Assembly (NCBI GenBank): GCA_029262815.1
Contig: JAJCYS010000008.1
Coordinates: 165,205-229,204, forward strand
Origin: Deltaproteobacteria bacterium
GTDB lineage: Bacteria > Bdellovibrionota > JAJCYS01
Length of the DNA: 64,000 nucleotides
Direction of reading: 5' to 3'
Positions within the stretch are counted from its first letter, which is position 1, and every line of letters begins with the position of its first letter. The translations under genes were made by a program, and so were the position numbers. Shown here piece by piece: positions 8,210 through 16,104 of this stretch. The notes beneath the pieces were generated by a model. The model worked only from the letters and a program-made list of their open reading frames with translations. It was not told where the DNA came from and did not search any database.

Positions 8210-9637
8210 CGCAAAGCTGTTTCCAATGGCAGAGTACACTGTTTTTCTATGTCCTACAGGTATTTCCACATGTAAGGCGTACGTTTGAGTTTGAAAATAA
8301 TCCATCTCACCCAATGTTTGCCCTAAATGGTTGTATGCAGCGGACAGTCCATACCGTGCACTGCGAACCAATCCATATCCACCCTCAATGGCTCTGAATG
8401 ATGTCATCTTCGTGTGAAGTGAAGCAATGGTTTTCCAATCACTACCAGGTACTAGCATCAAGTCAACTTGTTCTTTTGCCGCCAGCATGCCAAGTCGGGA
8501 AGAGTCCATATCAAAACTAATGGCAAACCCCCATTTCCCTAGTGGTGTATCTACAACCAGGGGTCGTCCCGATCCAACAACTGTTATCTCAGCCTCACGC
8601 CCTGGAATAAAAATAGATTTGAGATACAGTCCTAAAATTTCTCCATCTGGTCCAAGAAGCATCAGCTTGTTTTCAAATACAGGACCTGATTTAACCTGTG
8701 AGATATCGCCAATGCTTAGCCAAGTTACACCTAAGTAAATCCGATTCGACTTTGCCACGCGTTGCGCCTGAGCAATAAAATTAAATTCCTGACTTTTTGG
8801 CAATGTCCCCAACGCTTCAGACCACAAAATCAATTGAGCGCCATTTTTAGCTGCATTGTCGGTTCTCAAAAATAAATCATCATGAACTTCTTCTGCTTTT
8901 TCGTATAAAGCGGACCAGTTCAGTGAATTGAGACCTGCATTATTTAAAAAAATGGGCTTTAGATGCACCCATAGTTCGTCATGTTTAGGCGAACTGATTG
9001 CGGCAACCTGAATAGATTTTTTAGGCGAGGAAGAAATCCAAACCCTCAACCCTCCTGAGACTTGTACCAAAAGAAAAAACGAGAGAAATACAATCATCCC
9101 TTTTTTAATAGTTGCCCAATGCCATTGATGACCCCATGCCCAATTGAGTACAGAAGCGGTCCAAAAAATCAAAAAAACGATGCCCCAAATGCCCATTACC
9201 GAACTTAGTTGTAGAAGCGGCAAGTTGCCAATTTGGGTATATGCTGATGATCCCCATGTACCAAATGGATTTCCCATGCTGTTCAAGAACTCAAGCGTTA
9301 CTACAGCCATAGGTAAAATCAATGTTGCTTTAAATGATGGCTTGGGAAAGCATGCCATTCGATAATATAAAAAGGGAAAAGCCGTGATGAAGGAAACGAT
9401 GCTTGTGGCAATCACATATTCAACTTCTCCAATTGGAAACATGCCTTTGAGTGAAAAATAAGCAGGCACAGCCAAAGACAACGAACCTAAAACATATCCA
9501 TTGAAAGGTGGCATCAACCCAATGAATCGCAAAAAGAAAATGGGCATCAAAAATGCTGAAATCGGAGCAATCCAAATATAGCTCGTACCTAGACTCGCTA
9601 GACACGCTAAGATCAACCAAAACAAAGCAGCCATCAT
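8126..9637 (-). CDS. Lnt-like membrane nitrilase (apolipoprotein N-acyltransferase family) lacking the catalytic Cys
   Basis: The N-terminal half has at least six hydrophobic segments, and the C-terminal half is a carbon-nitrogen hydrolase domain, the architecture of apolipoprotein N-acyltransferase. The catalytic Glu (LILWSEA) and Lys (YLKSIFIPGRE) are present. The expected nucleophile position (VICYE or ICYD in relatives) reads AISFDMDSS, with an AGT serine codon at 8516-8518. True Lnt needs this Cys for its acyl-enzyme intermediate, so the protein is probably inactive in the standard reaction or uses altered chemistry. The start is set at 9637 (an adjacent ATG follows), behind GGATGGA; a longer frame reaches 9688. 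Confidence 0.75.
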   Translation of the reverse strand: MMAALFWLILACLASLGTSYIWIAPISAFLMPIFFLRFIGLMPPFNGYVLGSLSLAVPAYFSLKGMFPIGEVEYVIATSIVSFITAFPFLYYRMACFPKPSFKATLILPMAVVTLEFLNSMGNPFGTWGSSAYTQIGNLPLLQLSSVMGIWGIVFLIFWTASVLNWAWGHQWHWATIKKGMIVFLSFFLLVQVSGGLRVWISSSPKKSIQVAAISSPKHDELWVHLKPIFLNNAGLNSLNWSALYEKAEEVHDDLFLRTDNAAKNGAQLILWSEALGTLPKSQEFNFIAQAQRVAKSNRIYLGVTWLSIGDISQVKSGPVFENKLMLLGPDGEILGLYLKSIFIPGREAEITVVGSGRPLVVDTPLGKWGFAISFDMDSSRLGMLAAKEQVDLMLVPGSDWKTIASLHTKMTSFRAIEGGYGLVRSARYGLSAAYNHLGQTLGEMDYFQTQTYALHVEIPVGHRKTVYSAIGNSFALFCVFGILLHMVVQGWVYIRRRKKSVF

Positions 9638-9862
9638 TCCATCCAAGTAGCAGGTTACGTATAGAATATATTTTACACTGAACTGCAAAGAAGCGTTGGG
9701 GGATTAGCTCTAACATAGGAACAATCTGAACTGCAGGGTAATGAGAAATATAGGAACTATAAAATTATACTAAAGATAATTTTCAAACTGTCCGTTTTTG
9801 GATTTCCGCTCATTTGTTTAACTCGAATCGAGAATATCAGATTAAATAGGGTACAGATCTAT

Positions 9863-11260
9863 TCAATGACATTGCCTCCGCTCAAGAAGAAAAGATTCAA
9901 TTTGTTGAAACAAAACATGGCGTTCAGTATCGTCCTGATACATGACTGCGTGTTTGGGAGACTTTGGCCGAAACGTATAGTACGGCCTGCCTGGAAATTG
10001 CCATAGCTCCGAAGCTTCATGCATCATCGTAAAAACATCTCTTTCAGCCTTGATCGCCTTACTCAAGTGTGCAAATCCTGTATCAAGCGTAACCACTGTA
10101 TAGGAATCTTCAATGGCAACATTGTACAATTTATCCATCGATGCGTAATGAGGTAAGTGGACCAAATCAGGAATGGACGCAATGTGCTCTATAATATCGT
10201 CCACAACTGACTTTACACTTGGAAAATAATGTATCAGAAACTCAGGGTTCCAATGCGTGAGTGCCACTTTTCGATCTACTCGATTGGCGACTTGCACAAC
10301 TTTGTCCACTATTTGGGAAAGCACAAAAAAAGCCCAAGCTATAGCATTTTCTCCCTCCCCTTGGATATTTAGAAGAATATACTCATTAGGACGCAATCCT
10401 AATTGATGTAGCTTCTGACGCGCCACTTCGCTCTGATTTTGATCTGGTACTAGGTAATGTTTCAGATCACGCCCCGCTGCAATCGAATGAGAGCCGCTTA
10501 AATACTCAATGTACAATTCTGAATTCGTGTAAACATTACCTGTAAAGCGAGATGCATCCATACTACGTGTTGCAATTGCTATCTGATTATCGATCTTCAT
10601 CGATAAAGTCATGTAGTAGTGAACTAAATCACCTAAGGCAAAATTGATCGGATAGGCTAAAACTGGCGTGTCGTATTGATTTAAATAACGTAATATCAAC
10701 TTCGTAACTGACATGGTCGCTTGCCTCTGAGCAAGAGTATCCAATCCTGATGCCGTATTTGCTGATGGGATTGGCAATAGGCCTTGAAAGTGGAACACAG
10801 TGCTCAAGACCATAAGATCAGCGTTTTTTGATATCTCTGGATATATAGGATCCAGCAAATGAGTTAAGGCTTGCGACAACTGTTTAAATGCTGTTTCAAA
10901 AGAAAGCCCTGTTAAACGTTTACCTGTTTTAAGCTGCCCTTCTAAGCTTCCTATTTTTTTTGAGTTAAAATGCTTTGTGTTCAAAAAAACATCGGGCACT
11001 GGCGAATACAAAGTTATATGAGCTTCAGGGTATCTGCTATTGAGATAATGAATCAGAGGCAAGAGCGTTATGATCATGTCTCCTAACTTTTGATACATGT
11101 TCACGACAGCAATCCGTTGAGGTTTTTTGTGTGTCAGGGCTTCATGCACTTCAAGCAGATCTTTTTCATTACGTACTTCTGCGTTCCCATCGATAGAATA
11201 GGCGTTAACCAAAGCCATACTAACCCATATGCAAATAATACCTCTTAAGTGCACAGTCAT
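9863..11260 (-). CDS. Exported GT9/heptosyltransferase-like protein
   Basis: The 465-residue product starts with a signal peptide-like segment (GIICIWVSMALVNA). After it comes RIAVVNMYQKLGDMIITLLP, close to the N-terminal beta-alpha unit of GT9 heptosyltransferases (normally a GD in 'GDxLLTLP'). Near the C-terminus YTVVTLDTGFAHLSKAI matches the GT9 'DTGPMHLA' region. GT9 enzymes act in the cytoplasm with ADP-heptose, so an export signal is unexpected. It may be a repurposed fold, or the N-terminus may be a membrane anchor. Isolated gene with tRNA-Arg upstream; substrate unknown. Confidence 0.6.
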   Translation of the reverse strand: MTVHLRGIICIWVSMALVNAYSIDGNAEVRNEKDLLEVHEALTHKKPQRIAVVNMYQKLGDMIITLLPLIHYLNSRYPEAHITLYSPVPDVFLNTKHFNSKKIGSLEGQLKTGKRLTGLSFETAFKQLSQALTHLLDPIYPEISKNADLMVLSTVFHFQGLLPIPSANTASGLDTLAQRQATMSVTKLILRYLNQYDTPVLAYPINFALGDLVHYYMTLSMKIDNQIAIATRSMDASRFTGNVYTNSELYIEYLSGSHSIAAGRDLKHYLVPDQNQSEVARQKLHQLGLRPNEYILLNIQGEGENAIAWAFFVLSQIVDKVVQVANRVDRKVALTHWNPEFLIHYFPSVKSVVDDIIEHIASIPDLVHLPHYASMDKLYNVAIEDSYTVVTLDTGFAHLSKAIKAERDVFTMMHEASELWQFPGRPYYTFRPKSPKHAVMYQDDTERHVLFQQIESFLLERRQCH

Positions 11261-11333
11261 GCGAAGACATTATAATCATGAAATTTATAAGAGCCAGAGT
11301 CTTTTCACCAGGAAGACAAATTTAGATTTAATG

Positions 11334-11369
11334 GTGTAGCAGGCCGAAGCTATGGACGGCGAAGGCTGG
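11334..11369. repeat. Hairpin-forming repeat abutting the tRNA-Arg 3' end (copy 1)
   Basis: This segment, ending GGCGAAGGCTGG, resembles 36303-36338 over about 36 bases, and in both places it runs directly into the encoded CCA end of a minus-strand tRNA. Each copy can fold as an imperfect hairpin (GCC and GGC arms with a GAA or GTA bulge). It probably marks a tRNA 3' trailer or a REP-like insertion. Confidence 0.55.
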
Positions 11370-11444
11370 CGCGCCCGGCTGGACTCGAACCAACAACCTC
11401 CTGATTCGTAGTCAGGTGCTCTATCCAAATTAAGCTACGGGCGC
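11370..11444 (-). tRNA. tRNA-Arg (anticodon ACG)
   Basis: Read on the minus strand, GCGCCCG at the 5' end pairs with CGGGCGC at the 3' end. The anticodon stem-loop CCTGACTACGAATCAGG carries ACG, and the T arm has GGTTCGAGTCC. The discriminator is G and the CCA is encoded (11367-11369). It lies downstream of the response regulator gene in the same direction. Confidence 0.95.
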
Positions 11445-11495
11445 AAAAAATCTACTCTAGAGACCATACCAATGAATGACTAGAAACTCAAATGT

Positions 11496-11927
11496 CTAAA
11501 TTTCACGAAGCTTTGGCATCCAGCCAGATATTTTTTTGGTCGGATGCTTAAGGCTGGTCCATTTGGCTATTTTTTTACTCAACCACATCATATTGTCAAA
11601 GGGCTTCACAAGGACGTCTAAAACCCCATTTTCCTTCGCAAATTGTACTGTTTGATGGTCTGGATAAGCCGTCATGACAACCACACCGACTTGAACTTTA
11701 TGGCGAATAAGCCACTCTAAAAACGAAAGCCCCGTTTGGCCTGGCAGTACAATATCTGTCATAATGAGATCAAAAGGTTTGGGGCCCTTCATCGCTTCTA
11801 ATGCCATTTCCACACTTTGACATGCAATCACCGTATGCCCCTGCTTCATGCACAAACGCATGAGCACCCGAAGCACCGTCTCTTCATCATCTACTAAGAG
11901 TACATGCGCCAAAACACTAGCCGCCAT
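11496..11927 (-). CDS. Single-domain response regulator (CheY-like receiver)
   Basis: The 143-residue protein is a stand-alone receiver domain: acidic pair in VLLVDDEE, phosphoacceptor Asp at about residue 58 in MTDIVLPGQTG, the T in VVVMTAYPD, and Lys in VLVKPFD. There is no DNA-binding output domain, so it must act through protein contacts or a phosphorelay. Its start overlaps the end of uppP by 11 bases, and uppP in turn overlaps a histidine kinase, so all three should be made from one mRNA. The kinase is its likely partner. Confidence 0.9.
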   Translation of the reverse strand: MAASVLAHVLLVDDEETVLRVLMRLCMKQGHTVIACQSVEMALEAMKGPKPFDLIMTDIVLPGQTGLSFLEWLIRHKVQVGVVVMTAYPDHQTVQFAKENGVLDVLVKPFDNMMWLSKKIAKWTSLKHPTKKISGWMPKLREI

Positions 11928-12708
11928 GGAAAAAGTATCTACTACTCCACAGAAAGAATGCCATGCAGAAGCAATAGATACTGAATAAATACAAGCGATC
12001 CATCATCACCCATCTTCGTACCCAGATTAACACAGGATAGCTTAAGAGTAAGGTTACTAAAAATCCTGACCCTAAAATGGGTAACTCCACCATCGAAATG
12101 CTCGAAAACTCAGAAAAAAGCACATACCCAGAAGCGGCCAAAATCGTGGGAACTGCAATACTGAATGCATAGAGAAAAGCAGCTTCCCCACTAAATCCAA
12201 GAAGGAGCATCGCAATAATAGCAATCCCTGAACGTGAAATCCCCGGGAAAATAGCGACCCCCTGAACCAACCCCACAAATAGAGCCGAAGCTACCGTCAA
12301 TTGGTCTAATGACTTTCTTATAGGATGAATTCGTTTTATCCATAATGAGGCCAGCAACAAACAAGCCATCACCAAGTAATTGAAGCTTAATATTTGAATG
12401 TTTTTCAACCCCACAACATAAGAAGATAAAAACCACCCCAATACGCAAGTCGTAGCCGTAGAACACATCAGGAGCGTTAAAAATCTAAAATTTTTAAAAT
12501 AGGAACCGTATGTATGACGATAGACCCAAAAATAGTACCCCACTGCACATACCGAAGCCAAATGGAGCGTAATTTCAATTAAAAGACCGGGTGAAACGAT
12601 ACCCCAAAAATACTTTACAACCCATAAATGACCAGACGAGCTGATAGGTAAAAATTCCGTGACAGCTTGAATCACACTTTGAAAAGCCATGTACAGCCAA
12701 TCATTCAC
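11917..12708 (-). CDS. uppP: Undecaprenyl-diphosphatase UppP (BacA)
   Basis: The 263-residue integral membrane protein dephosphorylates undecaprenyl pyrophosphate so the carrier lipid can be reused for peptidoglycan and surface polysaccharides. Both family signatures are visible: TEFLPISSSGH near residues 17-27 with the essential Glu and Ser/His, and FPGISRSG in the second half. The start is a GTG overlapping the kinase stop (an ATG six codons later is possible). Placement between a histidine kinase and a receiver gene is unusual and suggests that lipid-carrier recycling is controlled or sensed by that pair. Confidence 0.93.
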   Translation of the reverse strand: MNDWLYMAFQSVIQAVTEFLPISSSGHLWVVKYFWGIVSPGLLIEITLHLASVCAVGYYFWVYRHTYGSYFKNFRFLTLLMCSTATTCVLGWFLSSYVVGLKNIQILSFNYLVMACLLLASLWIKRIHPIRKSLDQLTVASALFVGLVQGVAIFPGISRSGIAIIAMLLLGFSGEAAFLYAFSIAVPTILAASGYVLFSEFSSISMVELPILGSGFLVTLLLSYPVLIWVRRWVMMDRLYLFSIYCFCMAFFLWSSRYFFHGG

Positions 12709-14221
12709 TCGATCTCACCAAAATTTCAAAAGAAGTGCCTCTATTGGGTTCACTCTCAACCTTCAACTCATACCCCAACTCATCTAAAAACATTTTAACG
12801 ATGGCCAACCCAAGCCCTCGATTAGGTCCCGTTTTGCATTTGGTTGAAAAAAAAGGCTTAAACATATCTGCCCGAATACCAGGTGACAACCCCGGCCCAT
12901 TATCCATGACTTCAATTGATAACCCATCCAATTTTTTCGTAGCCGAGACCATAATAACGCCATCTTTTCTTTCCGACAAAGCCTCGGATGCATTAATTAC
13001 CAAATTTACTAATACATGAAGCAGTTTAAGTCGACACGTCTTGAGGATCAAACCTGCAGGCACCACATCATAATCAAACTGTACTTTGGACAACGCTGCT
13101 TGTACAAGTATCTTCACCTGCCCAAAGAAAGGCTTCAATTCAACTTCTTCAAGAACCAGCTCATTTCCAACACTATCAGAAGCAAAATAATGCGCAAAAT
13201 AGGACAGCATCTCTCTCACAATTTCACATTGTAACTCTACGTTTTTTAACACCTCATGTAGTTCACCTTCTTCTGGATCCAAATTAAGCTGCATCAGCTG
13301 AGAAAGGTTGTATATACCGCTCACTGGATTGTTCAATTCGTGAATAAGCATTTTGCCAATATTCTTTAAATATTTAAATTTTAAAGATTGGATGTAACGT
13401 CCACCAAATTCTTCCAAATGATTCAATTTATAAATCGTCTCAATATCTGTAGCACCATCTAGTTTTACGACTCTACGAATTCCAGACGCAGGAACCATAG
13501 ACTCTCCGGCTTCAGTAGAAAAACCCACCCAACCTGCTTCTTTTCTATTACTTTCAGTTGCAGCCTGATTGCAAATTAGCCCCGAATCAGTTTTGAGCCT
13601 CACTTCATCTGGCAAATAGAAAACAGCATTCTCGACGGATTCTCGAATCGCATCAGTTATTATGTTTGGCGGAAGATGAATCATATTTGGAGAGGCGACT
13701 TTTAAGCTTACTTCGTCAAATGAAATAATTGATGATATCTGCCAGTCGTCAGGAGGTAGCGATTCATTAAATATTTTGCCATCACAAGACATCCACCACC
13801 CTTTATCCCTAAATTGTACAAAAACAGACTCAACACTTTGGTCAATATGCCGATTCACATGTCTTGCAATGGTCATCAGCCTCTGCTGTCTTCCGAAATA
13901 TTCATGCCGTGCATAGATTTCAATTACAGGATTTTTTTGGTGTGATAAAAAAGCAAACAACTCAATATGATCTTCGGAGAATTCAGAAAGCGGGGGTGGC
14001 TCTCCAATAAAAACTGGATACATCCCCTGCCACCAAACTGCGTTCAGAAAATTTTCGAAAAAAAGTGGGGATTGCCAAAAAAGGTCATAAATTGTAGAAG
14101 GTAGCAGCGTGCGAACCCAGGCGGAATGATCACGACGAATTTGCGTTCGAATCAACGAAATAGCCTCTTCCGTAAGGCTAATAAAATTCAAATACGTCCC
14201 CCTATCCATGCAGTATATCAC
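12701..14221 (-). CDS. Cytoplasmic sensor histidine kinase
   Basis: The 506-residue protein has a long N-terminal region of about 280 residues with no membrane segment, so it is probably a soluble sensor. The dimerisation/phosphoacceptor motif LIHELNNPVSG follows, with His near residue 294. Next is a complete HATPase domain: N box NLVINASEAL, G1 DNGPGLSP, F box FKPFFSTK, G2 GPNRGLGLAIVK. The H box resembles the NtrB/AtoS class. It overlaps uppP and is divergent from the sigma-54-like promoter of the pilin cluster at 14303. The signal it senses is unknown. An ATG at 14209 is an alternative start. Confidence 0.92.
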   Translation of the reverse strand: MIYCMDRGTYLNFISLTEEAISLIRTQIRRDHSAWVRTLLPSTIYDLFWQSPLFFENFLNAVWWQGMYPVFIGEPPPLSEFSEDHIELFAFLSHQKNPVIEIYARHEYFGRQQRLMTIARHVNRHIDQSVESVFVQFRDKGWWMSCDGKIFNESLPPDDWQISSIISFDEVSLKVASPNMIHLPPNIITDAIRESVENAVFYLPDEVRLKTDSGLICNQAATESNRKEAGWVGFSTEAGESMVPASGIRRVVKLDGATDIETIYKLNHLEEFGGRYIQSLKFKYLKNIGKMLIHELNNPVSGIYNLSQLMQLNLDPEEGELHEVLKNVELQCEIVREMLSYFAHYFASDSVGNELVLEEVELKPFFGQVKILVQAALSKVQFDYDVVPAGLILKTCRLKLLHVLVNLVINASEALSERKDGVIMVSATKKLDGLSIEVMDNGPGLSPGIRADMFKPFFSTKCKTGPNRGLGLAIVKMFLDELGYELKVESEPNRGTSFEILVRSSE

Positions 14222-14302
14222 CTTTTAAGCCCCACACTCAGGGACTATGCGCGAGAGTTTCCACGCACTTATTTTGCCCAATAGAGGTATGCCAATAACT
14301 TT

Positions 14303-14318
14303 TGGCATGATCTATGCA
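14303..14318 (+). promoter_or_regulatory. Sigma-54 (RpoN) type promoter for the pilin cluster
   Basis: TGGCATGATCTATGCA matches the -24/-12 consensus TGGCACG-N4-TTGCA at all but two positions. The invariant GG and GC are exactly spaced. Transcription would begin near 14328, just ahead of the AAGGAG at 14332-14337 and the pilin start at 14347. Confidence 0.7.
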
Positions 14319-14346
14319 TATCATTATTTCGAAGGAGCCTAAGGCT

Positions 14347-14619
14347 ATGAAAAACAAAAGTACACAGCATCTCAGAAAATCTGAAAAGGGCCAGAGCGTT
14401 ACCGAATACATTATATTGGTGGGAATTCTGGCAATTGGTTCCATGTTTGTTGTGAGCAAGCTAGGCGAAGCTATCAAAACAGCAACCGGTAATATGGTGA
14501 ATGTATTCACAGGGCAAGAAGGCGATACCCACCGTAACGTCGAAGCTATACAGTCCGAGCATATGAGGCGAACAGATTTATGGGAATCTATAAGACGAAG
14601 GCCGCCAAGACAAAAATAG
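14347..14619 (+). CDS. Flp-type (type IVb) pilin
   Basis: The 90-residue product has the Flp prepilin signature: a short basic leader, the cleavage point G|Q, Glu at mature position 5 (KGQSVTEYIILV), and one hydrophobic helix. TadV-type peptidases cut after this Gly. The start at 14347 has an AAGGAG nine bases upstream and follows the sigma-54-like promoter; a longer frame to 14314 would include that promoter region and is rejected. The C-terminal tail is long and basic (RRRPPRQK) compared with typical Flp pilins, suggesting a specialised subunit. Confidence 0.85.
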   Translation: MKNKSTQHLRKSEKGQSVTEYIILVGILAIGSMFVVSKLGEAIKTATGNMVNVFTGQEGDTHRNVEAIQSEHMRRTDLWESIRRRPPRQK

Positions 14620-15017
14620 GAAACCCTTCTATCGTTGGGCAATCATCTCTTGAAGGTGTTGTTACATTTTTAGGGATAATTTTCCCGGCGATATACTTCG
14701 GGTTAACGGGGTTACAGCATATGAGCCTATATTTCATTGGGTATAAGGTAGCGCAAACAGCCGCTAGAGAATACAGTTATGCTAGTTGCGACCTCCCCTC
14801 ACGTTATAACCTTAAACATCGACTCAGAGCGCACCATTTTCTTTCTAAAATTCCTGGATTTAAAAAAATCGATTTAAATCATAATCTCACAGCTGAGCAG
14901 TGCGCTGTCTCATTGAAAATTCACTACAAAATCCCGTTTATTCAACATTTTCGTATTATGAAATTCTCAGAAAATCATCCCGTCGGTACCACCATTAGAG
15001 TGAGTGCGACTGAATAG
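14580..15017 (+). CDS. TadE-like pseudopilin
   Basis: The 145-residue protein carries a prepilin-like segment VGQSSLEGVVTFLGIIFPAIY about 20 residues in: Gly-Gln, Glu at +5, then a hydrophobic helix, as in TadE/TadF minor pilins. The remainder is a small globular domain with two cysteines (ASCDLP; EQCAVS). It overlaps the pilin gene by 40 bases and the next gene by one base, so translation is probably coupled. Sequence beyond the prepilin motif was not recognised. Confidence 0.7.
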   Translation: MGIYKTKAAKTKIGNPSIVGQSSLEGVVTFLGIIFPAIYFGLTGLQHMSLYFIGYKVAQTAAREYSYASCDLPSRYNLKHRLRAHHFLSKIPGFKKIDLNHNLTAEQCAVSLKIHYKIPFIQHFRIMKFSENHPVGTTIRVSATE

Positions 15018-15757
15018 TGAGAAGAAACAAACAAACTGGGTTCGTAACATTTTGTCTCCTTACACTTCTAGGAAGTTTTGTTTTGTCTGGATGGCTTTTG
15101 GTTGAAAAATCAGATTCAGAACCAAGATTAATCACACTCTTGGACAAGACTACACTTCATATGCATCAAGAACGTGCACTGGATTTTATTAATATACACA
15201 TCTTACACACCTATCTTGAACACTTAAACACACTCGATTACATAAACTCGATTCATCACCTGACCTACCTTACGTACACGCTTTCAATTATTGTCCGAAT
15301 CCTTCAACCTTTTCTCCTTACTGCACTTAAAGCACTTCAAATGCTAGAATGGGTCTTCGAAGCATTCAGTGTGGGTGCACTACATTACATGGCAGTCAAA
15401 TTATGCAAAAAAAACAATTTAGGATTCTGCTTACCTTTCACCCGACACCCGGACAAAAAAATTCCCATTCCACTTTATCGCCTATTCAAAACATACCGGG
15501 CAAAAATACTCCATGAAGCACCCGGATACTTAAAAATTAAACCTGATCTCAGAGAAGACGGATTTTATTTTGGCGTTTTACCTTTTAAAATCATTCCACA
15601 ATTCATCAAACAAGGGGGGCGATTCCATTTTTTTGAACATTTATTTTTTTGCACCCATATTACGTCTCAAGAAGAAACGAATGGCATTGGATTGTTCCCA
15701 CCATCACTAAAAGCAGAAGGCGATTTGTGCCCTCCATCCACATGGACTGATTTATGA
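15017..15757 (+). CDS. Membrane-anchored protein of the small Tad cluster, function unknown
   Basis: This GTG-started protein of 246 residues overlaps the preceding stop. It has an N-terminal membrane helix (FVTFCLLTLLGSFVLSGWLL), where Tad pseudopilins such as TadG also have one, but the Glu of a prepilin motif is missing. A second hydrophobic stretch (LSIIVRILQPFLL) lies near the middle. Its place between two pseudopilin genes suggests a pilus-assembly role, perhaps TadG-like. No family match could be made from sequence alone. Confidence 0.6.
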   Translation: MRRNKQTGFVTFCLLTLLGSFVLSGWLLVEKSDSEPRLITLLDKTTLHMHQERALDFINIHILHTYLEHLNTLDYINSIHHLTYLTYTLSIIVRILQPFLLTALKALQMLEWVFEAFSVGALHYMAVKLCKKNNLGFCLPFTRHPDKKIPIPLYRLFKTYRAKILHEAPGYLKIKPDLREDGFYFGVLPFKIIPQFIKQGGRFHFFEHLFFCTHITSQEETNGIGLFPPSLKAEGDLCPPSTWTDL

Positions 15758-16104
15758 CAAAACTGAACGGGCAGGTTTTAACTGAAGCCTTACTCAATCT
15801 GTTTTTGTTTGTAATAATAGGAATTTCTTTTTTTAAAGTTCTCTCAATATTTCAGCTCACATTAAATACACAAGGGACATGGCGATCAACGGTTTTACAG
15901 TTTTCAAACGATCGCAAAGTCCATCCAGAGTCATCCCGTTGTGTTCAAAAATCTTTTTTTCACAAAAATGCGACGTGTTCATTCGAGCGAGATCATGGAT
16001 TTCAAATGAATATTCAAAATTTGTTTGAACCTCAGACACGTAATAATAACAAGGAGTCCACACATGAAATCCAACGTGTTATTCAGGCCATCCAATTGGA
16101 TTGA
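15754..16104 (+). CDS. TadE/F-like pseudopilin
   Basis: A short protein of 116 residues beginning MTKLNGQVLTEALLNLFLF, which has the G|Q...E(+5) prepilin pattern and a hydrophobic helix. The rest is hydrophilic with two cysteines (SRCVQK; ATCSFE) that could form a disulfide. The start overlaps the upstream stop as ATGA, and the 3' end overlaps the CpaB-like gene. Minor pilin of the small Tad cluster is the best reading. Confidence 0.65.
   Translation: MTKLNGQVLTEALLNLFLFVIIGISFFKVLSIFQLTLNTQGTWRSTVLQFSNDRKVHPESSRCVQKSFFHKNATCSFERDHGFQMNIQNLFEPQTRNNNKESTHEIQRVIQAIQLD

Noticed and set aside
8427..8738. 103-codon plus-strand frame inside the Lnt-like gene
   Set aside because: Shadow of the nitrilase domain on the other strand; Ser/Pro-rich composition and no ribosome binding site.
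14314..14346. Upstream start of the Flp pilin at 14314
   Set aside because: It would begin inside the sigma-54-like promoter, and the 14347 start has a well-placed ribosome binding site.
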